A stretch of DNA of 64,000 nt from Zobellia russellii (GTDB taxonomy: Bacteria > Bacteroidota > Bacteroidia > Flavobacteriales > Flavobacteriaceae). Position numbers and translations under genes: made by a program. The number at the start of each line of letters is the position of its first letter. Within the stretch, counting starts at the first letter, position 1. The stretch is taken from positions 156,742 through 220,741 of the forward strand of contig NZ_JACSOI010000007.1 in NCBI RefSeq assembly GCF_018728565.1, written 5' to 3'. Positions 28,513 through 37,679 of the stretch are shown here, piece after piece. Under the pieces are notes generated by a model that saw only the letters and a program-made list of their open reading frames with translations, did no database searches and was not told the DNA's origin.

Positions 28513-29616
28513 TTATTGCAGGTTCAGGGCAGGTCTTTTACCCAGTTCCTTTAAATGTTTAAAGTGCGAAATTATAGCTTTTCGGGTAGTTTCATACTCG
28601 TGGTAAGGCAAATTAAACTCCTTTGCCGTTTCTTTCACAATTTCTGCAATTTTTGTGTAATGTACATGGCTAATATTTGGGAAAATGTGATGCTCTACTT
28701 GATGGTTCAATCCACCAGTAAACCAATTTACAATCCTATTTTTAGTGCCAAAATTTACCGTAGTGAATAACTGGTGTATGGCCCATGTGTTTTTCATCGT
28801 ACCTGTTTCATCAGGTAGTGGGGTGTCTGCATCATCAACTATATGTGCCAATTGAAATACTACACTTAAAATAACACCGGCAACGTAGTGCATGATAAAG
28901 AAGCCAATAAGTATTTTCCACCAAGCCATATCAACAAAAATAAGGGGTAGAACAATCCATATAGTTATGTAGAGTATTTTTGTAATTACCAAAGTACTCC
29001 AATTTACGACCGGATTAGGTAATTTACCGTATGAAAGCTTTCGTTTCATGTAGCGGTACATCTGTTGAAAATCTGTAGTTATGGCCCAGTTAAAAGTTAA
29101 AAGCCCATACAGGAAAACAGAATAAAAGTGTTGAAATTTATGATGCTTTTGCCATTCTGCATGTTTGGAGAAACGCAGAATACGTCCTGCTTCCATATCT
29201 TCATCATGCTCATGAATATTGGTATAGGTATGGTGCAGCACGTTATGTTGCACTTGCCAGTTATAGACATTTCCCGCTAGGATGTATATACTACTTCCCA
29301 TAAGTTTGTTCACCCATTTTTTATTGGAATAGGCACCATGGTTTCCGTCATGCATTACGTTCATGCCAACACCGGCCATACCAACCCCCATAACAATAGT
29401 AAGGAGAAGATTGGCCCAAGTAGGCAAACCTAAGGTTAGTATCAGGAAATAGGGTGTTAGGAAAATGGCGAACATAATTACCGTTTTAAGGTGCAAGCGC
29501 CAGTTGCCTGTCTTTTTTATCTTGTTCTCCTTAAAATAATCGTTGACCCGCTTGTTCAAGGTTCTAAAGAACTGTGCGGAATCTTTTCTGGAGAATCGTA
29601 CTGTTTTTTGGTCCAT
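28513..29616 (-). CDS. Membrane fatty-acid desaturase (linoleoyl-CoA/front-end type)
   Basis: 367 aa di-iron membrane enzyme that introduces a double bond in acyl chains. The three histidine boxes are present: HDGNHGAYS, HNVLHHTYTN and QVEHHIFPNISHVHY. The Gln in the third box (QxxHH) is typical of front-end desaturases. There is no fused cytochrome b5 domain. Several membrane helices surround the boxes (VIMFAIFLTPYFLILTLG; LLTIVMGVGMAGVGMNVM). Such enzymes adjust membrane fluidity in cold marine bacteria. Regioselectivity unknown. Confidence 0.93.
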   Translation of the reverse strand: MDQKTVRFSRKDSAQFFRTLNKRVNDYFKENKIKKTGNWRLHLKTVIMFAIFLTPYFLILTLGLPTWANLLLTIVMGVGMAGVGMNVMHDGNHGAYSNKKWVNKLMGSSIYILAGNVYNWQVQHNVLHHTYTNIHEHDEDMEAGRILRFSKHAEWQKHHKFQHFYSVFLYGLLTFNWAITTDFQQMYRYMKRKLSYGKLPNPVVNWSTLVITKILYITIWIVLPLIFVDMAWWKILIGFFIMHYVAGVILSVVFQLAHIVDDADTPLPDETGTMKNTWAIHQLFTTVNFGTKNRIVNWFTGGLNHQVEHHIFPNISHVHYTKIAEIVKETAKEFNLPYHEYETTRKAIISHFKHLKELGKRPALNLQ

Positions 29617-29696
29617 ATGAATAATATTATTGATAGATATCGTAGAAATGTAAAGCTTTAATTATCGATAAAATATTATTTCATCGATGAATATAG

Positions 29697-29704
29697 TAGT
29701 TTTG
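29697..29704 (+). promoter_or_regulatory. Putative -7 box before rsmG
   Basis: TAGTTTTG fits TAnnTTTG, 19 bp before the rsmG start, implying a very short leader. No -33 TTG at the usual spacing. Confidence 0.35.
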
Positions 29705-29723
29705 CAACCATACAAATATACAC

Positions 29724-30359
29724 ATGACTGCCGAATTAGTTTTTAAATATTTTCCCAATTTATCAGATCTACAGCAAAAACGTTTCATCTTACTTGAAGA
29801 ATTGTACAAAGATTGGAACCAAAAGATAAATGTTGTTTCCCGGAAAGATATAGATGAACTTTATCTAAGGCATGTTCTTCATTCCACCGGAATAGCTAAG
29901 GTTCAGCAATTTAAGGAAGGTTCTTCCATCATGGATGTTGGCACTGGGGGTGGTTTTCCCGGTATTCCTTTGGCTATTTTGTTTCCCGAAGTACAATTTA
30001 CTTTGGTAGATTCTATCGGAAAAAAAATAAAAGTGGTCAATGAGGTTGTTGATGGGTTAGAGCTTGATAACGTCACTACAGTGAACTCTAGAGTAGAAGA
30101 GGTAAAAGGCCAGTACGATTTTATTGTGAGCAGGGCGGTTGCGGCGATGCCAACTTTTGTACATTGGGTAAAGGGCAAAATAAAGAAGGAGTCACAACAT
30201 GAAAGACGAAACGGAATTCTTTATTTAAAAGGAGGAGATTTATCCGAAGAGCTTAAAGAATATAAGGCCATAGAGATGTATGACCTTACGAGTTATTTTG
30301 ATGAAGCTTTTTTTGAAACTAAAAAAGTGGTCTATTTACCTATGAAATTTAAGGGTTAG
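29724..30359 (+). CDS. rsmG: 16S rRNA (guanine(527)-N7)-methyltransferase RsmG (GidB)
   Basis: 211 aa. It methylates G527 of 16S rRNA. The SAM-binding region MDVGTGGGFPGIPLAILFPEVQFTLVDSIGKKIKVV, the upstream WNQKINVVSRKDIDELYLRHVLHS and the catalytic-loop FIVSRAVAAMPTF are all recognised. Length is typical. Divergent from the desaturase gene; no companion gidA is nearby. Confidence 0.96.
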   Translation: MTAELVFKYFPNLSDLQQKRFILLEELYKDWNQKINVVSRKDIDELYLRHVLHSTGIAKVQQFKEGSSIMDVGTGGGFPGIPLAILFPEVQFTLVDSIGKKIKVVNEVVDGLELDNVTTVNSRVEEVKGQYDFIVSRAVAAMPTFVHWVKGKIKKESQHERRNGILYLKGGDLSEELKEYKAIEMYDLTSYFDEAFFETKKVVYLPMKFKG

Positions 30360-30840
30360 CCTATAAGCTCAATAGGTGATAATACGCCTTTCTGTATTTT
30401 CTAGCATAAATTTTTAAATGTCCCCATACGTGTATGATTAGACAGTCTGCTATCATTCGTGATCTACTGTATGTTTTCTGCATGTCCATAATCTTCATTT
30501 TTTACAGTTACTACAAAGTACGTAATTATTACGTTTAATTTACAATTACTTAACGTTAAATTTACACTAAAAGTATGTTTTGCTGATTTTTTACTCAATT
30601 TAGAACTGAAAATCAGCTTTATAGACTACTTTTTCACGTTGTGTTTGATATTAAAAACCAAATCTATGCTTAGAAGAATAGTGATTTAATAAATTGTAAA
30701 TCAGTAGTTTACTACTTAAAAGTTCTTCATTGTTGCAATTTTTGAATTGCGATATGTAGTGTGTTTGTTATTTTAATGTAAATATAACGTTAACTAGAGA
30801 GCTAAATTGTGCAGTTTGTCGGTAAAATTTAAAAACAGGA
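30360..30840. other. Gene-free AT-rich stretch
   Basis: About 480 bp between rsmG and the DinB-like gene. I find no open frame with a plausible protein, no tRNA-like cloverleaf and no long inverted repeat. Short T-rich tracts around 30590-30790 contain no convincing promoter pair. Confidence 0.6.
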
Positions 30841-30841
30841 C

Positions 30842-30884
30842 ATAAAAAAGCCCCTGAAGTATAATTATACGGCAGGGGCTTTTA
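30842..30884 (-). terminator. Intrinsic terminator after the DinB-like gene
   Basis: AAAGCCCCTG pairs with CAGGGGCTTT, with an inner GTATA/TATAC helix after a small internal loop, and a T-run follows on the minus strand. It lies 18 bp after the gene's stop. Confidence 0.88.
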
Positions 30885-30900
30885 GTTCTTTTTCATGTTC

Positions 30901-31413
30901 TTATTTGCTCCAAGGCGGAGTAACTCCGTTTGAGCGTGCGTAGGCTATTAACTGCCCTTTGTGTTCTCCATTATGTTCCATCATGGCAAGAAGTCCGCCA
31001 AGCATATTCATTTTAGCAAAGCCAAAATCTACTTCGTTGGCAAATTGATCATCTTCTACTAGAACGATTTTTTCAAGAACAAATTCATTGGACTTTTTAA
31101 GTGCGGCAATAATATTTTCTTTTCCTGTTATTTTGGACAGGTTCATCATGTCAACATCTTCTGGTGGGGCGAATCCCATTTTTGAAGCTAAGTAGTAGTT
31201 TGCCCCGGCAACATGTAATAGTGCTTCTGCAACGGAATTAACTCCTTCGGTAGGTCTCCAGTCGTATTGTTCTTCGGAAAATGCTTCCGCTAGAGCAACT
31301 ACTTGTCCTTGGTTACCTTGTAATACACCTTGAATGGTGTTCTGTGTCAATTTTTCTTGTGCATAGGTCATGGCGCCTACCATGAAAAATGCAATCACTG
31401 CCAATTTTTTCAT
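30901..31413 (-). CDS. Exported DinB-like (metal-binding four-helix) protein
   Basis: 170 aa. A signal peptide (MKKLAVIAFFMVGAMTYAQ) precedes a DinB-type helical bundle: WRPTEGVNSVAEALLHVAGANYYL in the first part and LGGLLAMMEHNGEHKGQLIAYAR near the end. The His of LLHVAGA and the two His of EHNGEHKGQ fit the three-His metal site of the DinB/YfiT fold. This fold includes thiol-dependent transferases, but exported members have no known role. A monocistronic unit with a strong terminator. Confidence 0.85.
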   Translation of the reverse strand: MKKLAVIAFFMVGAMTYAQEKLTQNTIQGVLQGNQGQVVALAEAFSEEQYDWRPTEGVNSVAEALLHVAGANYYLASKMGFAPPEDVDMMNLSKITGKENIIAALKKSNEFVLEKIVLVEDDQFANEVDFGFAKMNMLGGLLAMMEHNGEHKGQLIAYARSNGVTPPWSK

Positions 31414-31432
31414 TTTTTTAAGTTTTAGTGGT

Positions 31433-31481
31433 TATAAAAATTCCCCAATCCTTCTTTTTAAAAAATGGGATTGGGGAATTT
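31433..31481 (-). terminator. Intrinsic terminator after pruA
   Basis: AAATTCCCCAATCC and GGATTGGGGAATTT form a 14-bp stem, with five T following on the minus strand, in the gap between pruA and the DinB-like gene. Confidence 0.82.
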
Positions 31482-31490
31482 AATTAAAAT

Positions 31491-31513
31491 TGACCATAGT
31501 TTTCTTATGGTCA
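31491..31513 (-). terminator. Second hairpin just after pruA
   Basis: TGACCATA and TATGGTCA make an 8-bp stem with a 7-base loop, 18 bp after the pruA stop. It lacks a strong T-run and probably acts with the larger hairpin next to it. Confidence 0.45.
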
Positions 31514-31531
31514 GAATTATTTAATGGTTTT

Positions 31532-33160
31532 TTATCCTAAAAAAGGATATCTGTAGTCCGTTGGGGTTACAAATGTTTCCTTTATAAGTCTAGGTGAAAC
31601 CCATCTTAATAAGTTCTGTGCAGAACCGGCTTTGTCATTTGTTCCGGATGCTCTTGCTCCGCCAAACGGTTGTTGACCAACTACGGCGCCTGTTGGCTTA
31701 TCGTTAATGTAGAAGTTACCCGCACAGTTCTGAAGTGCTTTTGTAGCTTCGTCAATTGCGTACCTATCTGTGGCTAATACGGCACCAGTAAGGGCATATT
31801 CAGAGGTTTCGTCAACTAGTTTTAAAGTTTTGGACCAATCTTTATCTTCATATACATATATAGTAACAACAGGGCCGAATAGTTCGGTTTCCATAGTTGT
31901 ATACTTGGGGTCTGTAGTTAAAATAACAGTTGGTTCAATAAAGTAACCTTTGGATTTGTCATAGTTTCCACCGGCAATAATCTCTGCATTGTCATCCTTC
32001 TTGGCTTGGTCAATATATTTGGCCAATTTATCAAAAGAACCTTCATGAATAACCGCCGTTATAAAGTTGGACATATCTTCTGGACTTCCCGGTTTGTTGA
32101 AAGATGCTATGTCTTTCTTTACTGATTCAAGAATCTCTTCTGAAAGGGATTTTGGCAAGTAAACGCGAGATGCGGCACTACATTTTTGACCTTGGAACTC
32201 AAAACTTCCACGAACAATAGCTGTAGCTACTTGTTGAGGTTTGGCCGAAGGATGTGCTATGATAAAATCTTTTCCACCGGTCTCACCAACTATTTTTGGG
32301 TATGTTTTGTAGGTGTGAATATTGTTTCCTATCTGTTTCCAAAGTTCCTTGAACACGTGGGTTGAACCTGTAAAATGTATACCGGCAAAATCTGGGCTGG
32401 CCAATACAGTCTCGGTAATCATTACGGGGTCACCGTAAACTACGTTAATAACCCCATCAGGAAGACCGGCTTCTTTAAAGATGTCAACAATAACCTTTGC
32501 GGAGAAAATTTGGCTATCGCTGGGCTTCCAAACCACAACGTTACCCATCATAGCCGCACTTGCAGGAAGGTTTCCGGCAATAGCGGTAAAGTTAAAAGGG
32601 GTAATGGCATATACAAAACCTTCAAGAGGTCTGTATTCTACACGGTTCCAAATCCCTTCTGCGGAATCAGGTTGTTCCTCGTAGATTTGTGACATGTATT
32701 CTACGTTAAAACGAAGGAAATCAATCAACTCACATGCCGAATCAATTTCTGCTTGGTGAATGTTCTTTGATTGTGCGATCATTGTTGCCGCATTGATTTT
32801 TGCACGGTAAGGTCCGGCAATCAATTCGGCGGCTTTTAAGAAAATAGCGGCACGTTGCTCCCAAGTTAGGTCTGCCCATGCGGATCTTGATGCCAAACAG
32901 TTGTCAATAGCTTTGGTTACATGTGTTTTTTCTGCAACATGATAGTGGCCAACGACGTGTTTATGGTCGTGTGGGGGAGACATTGGCTTGGTATTGCCCG
33001 TCTTAATTTCTTCGCTACCTATATATAAGGGTATATCCTCGTTGCCGTTAAAATAAGAACGGTACTGTTCTAGGACTTCTTCTCTTTCTGGAGAGCCCGG
33101 CGCATAACTTTTTATGGGTTCGTTAATCGCTGTCGGTACATGAAAAAAACCTTTGCTCAT
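31532..33160 (-). CDS. pruA: L-glutamate gamma-semialdehyde (1-pyrroline-5-carboxylate) dehydrogenase
   Basis: 542 aa aldehyde dehydrogenase that finishes proline breakdown to glutamate. NAD-binding and catalytic motifs are AITPFNFTAIAGNLPASAAMMGNVVVWKPS, the Glu of VGETGGKDF and the nucleophile Cys in FQGQKCSAASRVYLP. The N-terminal FHVPTAINEPIKSYAPGSPER and C-terminal QPFGGARASGTNDKAGS are those of the single-domain PruA type (no fused PutA). No proline dehydrogenase is beside it in this window. Confidence 0.97.
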   Translation of the reverse strand: MSKGFFHVPTAINEPIKSYAPGSPEREEVLEQYRSYFNGNEDIPLYIGSEEIKTGNTKPMSPPHDHKHVVGHYHVAEKTHVTKAIDNCLASRSAWADLTWEQRAAIFLKAAELIAGPYRAKINAATMIAQSKNIHQAEIDSACELIDFLRFNVEYMSQIYEEQPDSAEGIWNRVEYRPLEGFVYAITPFNFTAIAGNLPASAAMMGNVVVWKPSDSQIFSAKVIVDIFKEAGLPDGVINVVYGDPVMITETVLASPDFAGIHFTGSTHVFKELWKQIGNNIHTYKTYPKIVGETGGKDFIIAHPSAKPQQVATAIVRGSFEFQGQKCSAASRVYLPKSLSEEILESVKKDIASFNKPGSPEDMSNFITAVIHEGSFDKLAKYIDQAKKDDNAEIIAGGNYDKSKGYFIEPTVILTTDPKYTTMETELFGPVVTIYVYEDKDWSKTLKLVDETSEYALTGAVLATDRYAIDEATKALQNCAGNFYINDKPTGAVVGQQPFGGARASGTNDKAGSAQNLLRWVSPRLIKETFVTPTDYRYPFLG

Positions 33161-33188
33161 AATACTATAATTAATTTTTAATAGAGTC

Positions 33189-33196
33189 CAAAGGTA
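33189..33196 (-). promoter_or_regulatory. Putative -7 box before pruA
   Basis: The minus strand reads TACCTTTG (TAnnTTTG), 29 bp before the pruA start codon. No clear -33 element. Confidence 0.35.
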
Positions 33197-33368
33197 GGAT
33201 TCTTAAAGCGAATAAAAAATTGCTGCAGCACTAATGAATCACATGAAAAGTGCTAAAAAAAACTTAATAAAATTAAAGGCAAATGTTTTTGTTCTTGTTG
33301 CGTAAGCAGTCTGCTAACAGATTGTTAGGCAAGAATCAAAATCACTATAAATATTGAAAGTAGAAGGC

Positions 33369-33755
33369 CTAGTTTAATGCAAAAGGTGCATGGAATTTAA
33401 AAGTGGGGATATATACCCTGAACTTTTCGGTAGAGCTAAAGTTGACCATATTGTAGTGGCCTTTCATGGCTCCTATAGGAGAAGTTAAAAGGCACCCAGA
33501 AGTATAGGTGTGCGATTCTCCAGGTTTAATAACCGGCTTTTTGCCAATTACACCTTCGCCATCTAGAACTTCTAGCTCGTTTAACGCATCGTAAATTTTC
33601 CAATGACGGGAAGTAAGTTGAACCGAGTCCTTACTTTGGTTCTCTATGGTAATTGTGTAGCCAAAAGCAAAATGCATTTTATAGTTCTTGAAGAATGTAC
33701 CTTCAAAACTAGTGTTTACCGAAATTTTGATGCCCTTGGTTACTTGTGTTGTCAT
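33369..33755 (-). CDS. apaG: ApaG family protein
   Basis: 128 aa, full length for the ApaG family (fibronectin-III-like fold). Recognised segments are GIKISVNTSFEGTFF, FAFGYTITIENQSKDSVQLTSRHWKIYDA, and the GEGVIGKKPVIKPGESHTYTSGCLLTSPIGAMKGHY block. ApaG has been linked to cobalt resistance and magnesium efflux in enterobacteria, but its biochemical role is unsettled. It is 11 bp downstream of the DUF3667 gene on the same strand. Confidence 0.95.
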   Translation of the reverse strand: MTTQVTKGIKISVNTSFEGTFFKNYKMHFAFGYTITIENQSKDSVQLTSRHWKIYDALNELEVLDGEGVIGKKPVIKPGESHTYTSGCLLTSPIGAMKGHYNMVNFSSTEKFRVYIPTFKFHAPFALN

Positions 33756-33766
33756 ATGTTTTCCTT

Positions 33767-34894
33767 CTAAAAGGTGATAATGTTACCGGTAAATAGTAGT
33801 ACCGTTGATAATATAGCCAATATAAAAAAAATAGTATTCAGAAATAGATATTTAACAATAGTTTTAAATACGCTCTGATCGTAAAAATTTCGCATAGCAG
33901 CAAAGAGGTATGTCGAAAAAATCATTAAGAAAATCCAATTGCTCTGAATTTTGAAAATAGAATCAATCAAATAGCTAATAATGAGCAAGATAAACAATAA
34001 CGCTGTGTTGTGAAAACTAAAGATCAAATGATCGGTATAACTATATTTTTTTCTGATATACATCAGCCAAATAAACAGGGTAAACACGGGTAAAAAGAAA
34101 AATATGACAAATGGTAATTTAGATATTAGGGTGCTTAGAAAAGTTCCGGGAGACCTCTGGAACTTTAAAAATCCGTTTGCAATGTTGAAAATTACTTTAT
34201 TTTCAAAGGTGTGGGGAATTTGATATGTGTTCGTCACGTCTTGAAAGTCATATATAGTATCATTTTTTAAGAGCGTGGTAAAAAACTCCCGTTTTTTGTT
34301 GTTGCGGTCACTTAAAGAACCTTGGTCTATTTTTTTGAAATACATTATGGGGTCTAAAAGTATTGTAGAATCGCGCTTCCGTTTTTGTTTTATATAATTA
34401 TCATAGTGCACTATCTTTCTAAGGGAGTCTATTGTTACGGAAAGTTCAGCAGTGTCTTCTTCGTTTATTTCATTGGCCCATTCATAGACCAAGTTTTCCG
34501 CTTTTGAAAAGTCTTGAGAACCGTACTTGTCGTATTTTGAGAAATTACTGCTAAAGTTTATGATCAAGAAATAGATTATGGCAAGACTTAATAAAAACCG
34601 AAAAGGATTTGTGTAGGAAATGCGTTTGCCGTCTATATAACTTTTGGTGATTTTTCCCGGTTTTATCAGCAAGGTAGAGAGTGTGCGAAGCAATCGGGAG
34701 TCATAGGAAATTAACGTCCCAAAAAACTCGTCAAGGTAATCTTTAATGGTAATTTTCTTTGTACTGTTCGCCTGCGCGCAATTAGGACAGTATTTATCGC
34801 TCAGGTCTAGAGGGTGTCCGCAGTTAAGGCATTCTGTGCCTCGGTAGTTTAAATTATATCTTCCTTTTCCGGAGACGGTGGGTTTGTTGGTCAT
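33767..34894 (-). CDS. DUF3667 membrane protein with N-terminal zinc ribbon
   Basis: 375 aa. The N-terminus holds a CxxC...CxxC zinc ribbon (CLNCGHPLDLSDKYCPNCAQ), then the DUF3667 signature (LDEFFGTLISYDSRLLRTLSTLLIKPG and SYTNPFRFLLSLAIIYFLI). A loop of about 130 polar residues separates the first membrane helix from four more at the C-terminus. The family is widespread and unstudied in Bacteroidota. It lies between the T9SS plug gene and apaG on the same strand with short gaps, suggesting one operon of three. Confidence 0.9.
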   Translation of the reverse strand: MTNKPTVSGKGRYNLNYRGTECLNCGHPLDLSDKYCPNCAQANSTKKITIKDYLDEFFGTLISYDSRLLRTLSTLLIKPGKITKSYIDGKRISYTNPFRFLLSLAIIYFLIINFSSNFSKYDKYGSQDFSKAENLVYEWANEINEEDTAELSVTIDSLRKIVHYDNYIKQKRKRDSTILLDPIMYFKKIDQGSLSDRNNKKREFFTTLLKNDTIYDFQDVTNTYQIPHTFENKVIFNIANGFLKFQRSPGTFLSTLISKLPFVIFFFLPVFTLFIWLMYIRKKYSYTDHLIFSFHNTALLFILLIISYLIDSIFKIQSNWIFLMIFSTYLFAAMRNFYDQSVFKTIVKYLFLNTIFFILAILSTVLLFTGNIITF

Positions 34895-34926
34895 TTATCC
34901 AAAGGGTATTCAAGGATAAATATAAT

Positions 34927-36171
34927 CTAATTACTGATATTTCTTGAGTTTGCCGAACCAACGCCAATAATACTATCGTATAAATCGCCAAAATTTCTAT
35001 AATAAACTAATATAAGGTAGTTGTTTTCGGTAAAATGAAAGTTTCCGCCAATTGTATTTGTTTCAATGGTGCCGTCTTCACGCTTAATAACATACTTGTA
35101 GTTGTAGAAGCCCTGCTTTAATTTTATGTGGGCCTCCATCATGCCGTTGTCCTCGTTGTAGTTCATCTTATTTTCATCGGACAAGGCGTAATTATTGAAT
35201 TTTCCGTAAATATAAACTTCGTCTAGCTCCAACCTTTCATCATAAGGTAGGGAAAAATGAACCATGGTGTATTCGGCTTCTCTAGAATTGTCTTCGCCCT
35301 GTAACGTGCGAATTACAAAGTCTCCGTTAATATCCGGATAATAGGTGTAGGGATGGTCCGATCGGTAGCTGTCCGCAAATAAATAGTGATTGTAAAGATC
35401 GTTGATTTCTATTCTTGAAATTTGAGAAGTTGGTGCCCTCAGGTCGCTGGTGTCAAAATTTAAAAATTCGTTGCCTCCATAAAAACTGGTTTCCTGATCA
35501 TATTTGTATACCAGTTCTGTACCTATTGTGTACTGCGGGGCCACGTCATAAAGAGCGGTTTCCCATTGGTGATTCTGCACAATAGCTACTTTCACTTCTT
35601 TTTTAGGGTTTACCAGTTGAAAGTTGCCGGCGTTAATGTTGAACTGAACAACTTGTTTTTCATTTATAAAATTGAAATCACGGGAACGTTTAATGCTTCC
35701 GCCTACGGTAACGATATCCTTAAACACAACAAAGCGTCTGGAAAATTGAAGCTCATAACTGTCATTATATATCTCTAGAACGTAATTTCCGCTAACTTTT
35801 AGGCCTACATTTTCGTTAGGAATGGATAATTTGTAGTTGGAGTAGGACTGTAGTGTTGAGTAGCTGTTCTCGTAATTAATGATGCGTTGGTTGTCTACAC
35901 CGTTCAAGTATTGCGATTTTAAAAGTTGGGAGGGTTGCCAATCGTAATTACAATGTATGATTTTGTAATAGTAGTCGCTCTCGGAGGCTGTTGTGTCATC
36001 AAACTCCAGTTTTATGGTCTCTCCGAGCTCCACAACAGGAAATTGGTCTTCCGTAGGTCCGCCAAAAATAACTGTCTTAATATTTTCGGGCGGGTTAACT
36101 TCCGTTTGAACCTGAGCGTATAAAGATGAAGTTAGGGTAAGGAGAAAAACCAATATAATATTCAAGCGCAT
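34927..36171 (-). CDS. Type IX secretion plug-domain protein (DUF5103)
   Basis: 414 aa. A signal peptide (MRLNIILVFLLTLTSSLYAQ) precedes an all-beta protein: the first domain carries VVELGETIKLEFDD and YYYKIIHCNYDWQPSQLLKSQYLNG, and the C-terminal part contains LDEVYIYGKFNNYALSDENKM and LKQGFYNYKYVI. This is the DUF5103 family, whose member in Flavobacterium johnsoniae was found as the Plug that closes the SprA (Sov) translocon of the type IX secretion system on its periplasmic side. It is the first gene of a probable operon with the DUF3667 gene and apaG. Confidence 0.85.
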   Translation of the reverse strand: MRLNIILVFLLTLTSSLYAQVQTEVNPPENIKTVIFGGPTEDQFPVVELGETIKLEFDDTTASESDYYYKIIHCNYDWQPSQLLKSQYLNGVDNQRIINYENSYSTLQSYSNYKLSIPNENVGLKVSGNYVLEIYNDSYELQFSRRFVVFKDIVTVGGSIKRSRDFNFINEKQVVQFNINAGNFQLVNPKKEVKVAIVQNHQWETALYDVAPQYTIGTELVYKYDQETSFYGGNEFLNFDTSDLRAPTSQISRIEINDLYNHYLFADSYRSDHPYTYYPDINGDFVIRTLQGEDNSREAEYTMVHFSLPYDERLELDEVYIYGKFNNYALSDENKMNYNEDNGMMEAHIKLKQGFYNYKYVIKREDGTIETNTIGGNFHFTENNYLILVYYRNFGDLYDSIIGVGSANSRNISN

Positions 36172-36281
36172 TACCTGCTATTTTTTGCTGTAAAGGTAAA
36201 CAAAAAGCGTACCTAAAAAATTTAGATCGGTGTGTTGTCCAAATTTCTAGGCATTTATTATGAAAACAATCCTTTTAGTAT

Positions 36282-36289
36282 TATTTTTG
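36282..36289 (+). promoter_or_regulatory. Putative -7 box of the nqr operon
   Basis: TATTTTTG matches TAnnTTTG, 34 bp before the nqrA start. No good -33 TTG is seen. Confidence 0.4.
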
Positions 36290-36323
36290 CTCGAAATTTT
36301 GTTAACCTAAGGTCTAGAACAAT

Positions 36324-37676
36324 ATGTCTAAAGACATCAGGATTAAAAAGGGCTTGAACATAAAACTTGTTGGAGCTGCAGAGCAAACTACCTCAAAAGC
36401 CGTTTTAAGTAACGTTTATGCAATAGACTTAAACGATTTTCACGGAGTCACACCTAAAATGCTAATTAAGCAAGGTGCTGAAGTCAAAGCGGGAGAACCA
36501 CTTTTTTACAATAAAAACAAGGAAAGCATGCTTTTCGTTTCGCCTGTTAGTGGCGAGCTGGTTGAGATTGTAAGAGGAGCGCGAAGACGCATTCTTTCAT
36601 TGAAAATTTTAGCGGACAAAGAGCAAACGGGTATTGCGCATGATTTGTTGAACGTAGAAGGTGCTTCTAAAGAAGAAGTGAAAGCATACCTTTTAAAAGG
36701 AGGGTGTTGGCCTTTTATTAAGCAACGTCCGTACGATATCATTGCGGATCCGGATACGAATCCAAAAGCGATTTTCGTTTCGGGCTATGTTACCGCTCCT
36801 TTGGCAGCCGACTTGAATTATGTTTTGCAAGGAAAAGAAAAGGAACTTCAGGCGGCCATTACCGCTTTGGGTAAATTAACGCCCGGTAAGGTTCATGTTT
36901 CCGTTGGAAAATCTGAAAACTCGCCATTGACCGGTTTAAACGGTGTGGAACTGCATAAAGTTTCGGGTCCGCATCCCGCTGGTTTGGTAGGAACGCAGAT
37001 AAATAAAATAGACCCGATCAATAAAGGGGAAACGGTTTGGACCGTAACGCCTCAGGATTTAGTGATAATAGGAGAATTACTATTGACCGGGAAATTTAAT
37101 GCAGAGCGTATTGTTGCCTTGGCTGGTTCTTCGGTTAAAGCGCCAAAATATTACAAAACTAAAATTGGAACTGAGATTTCTACCTTTTTATATGGTAGCG
37201 GTGTAGAAGGTGATAACTTTAGGGTGATAAACGGTGATGTGCTTACGGGTTCAAAATCAGCTCCTGATGGTTATTTGGGGTATTATAACAATACAGTGAC
37301 CGCTATTCCTGAGGGTGATGATTATGAGTTTTTTGGCTGGAATAAGCCAATCTTCAATAAAATATCGGCTACAAGAGCATTAACTTTCTCTTGGATGCAA
37401 CCGAATAAAAAATACGACCTTACTACAAATACAAACGGAGAGCACCGTGCTTTTGTGGTTACCGGAATGTATGAAAAAGTATTTCCGTTGGATATTTTTC
37501 CTATGCAGTTGCTTAAGGCTTGTATGGTGAAGGATTTAGATGAGATGGAGCAACTGGGGCTTTATGAAGTAGCGCCGGAAGATTTCTCGTTGACTGAGTT
37601 TGTTTGTGTTTCCAAGCAACCACATCAACAGATTATTAGAGAAGGATTAGATCTATTGCATAAAGAAATAGGATAA
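36324..37676 (+). CDS. nqrA: Na+-translocating NADH:quinone reductase subunit A
   Basis: 450 aa peripheral subunit of the sodium-pumping respiratory complex. It begins DIRIKKGLNIKLVGAAE, and has the biotin/lipoyl-like region VKAGEPLFYNKNKESMLFVSPVSGELVEIVRGARR and the SLBB-like C-terminal half (GSGVEGDNFRVINGDVLTGS; QLLKACMVKDLDEMEQLGLYEVAPEDF). It is the first of six genes in the canonical ABCDEF order, with 3 bp to nqrB. Confidence 0.97.
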   Translation: MSKDIRIKKGLNIKLVGAAEQTTSKAVLSNVYAIDLNDFHGVTPKMLIKQGAEVKAGEPLFYNKNKESMLFVSPVSGELVEIVRGARRRILSLKILADKEQTGIAHDLLNVEGASKEEVKAYLLKGGCWPFIKQRPYDIIADPDTNPKAIFVSGYVTAPLAADLNYVLQGKEKELQAAITALGKLTPGKVHVSVGKSENSPLTGLNGVELHKVSGPHPAGLVGTQINKIDPINKGETVWTVTPQDLVIIGELLLTGKFNAERIVALAGSSVKAPKYYKTKIGTEISTFLYGSGVEGDNFRVINGDVLTGSKSAPDGYLGYYNNTVTAIPEGDDYEFFGWNKPIFNKISATRALTFSWMQPNKKYDLTTNTNGEHRAFVVTGMYEKVFPLDIFPMQLLKACMVKDLDEMEQLGLYEVAPEDFSLTEFVCVSKQPHQQIIREGLDLLHKEIG

Positions 37677-37679
37677 AAG

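Noticed and set aside
30360..30840. Possible small RNA or tRNA in the 480-bp gap
   Set aside because: No cloverleaf, no conserved stem and no promoter-terminator pair could be drawn; only the terminator of the neighbouring gene is convincing.
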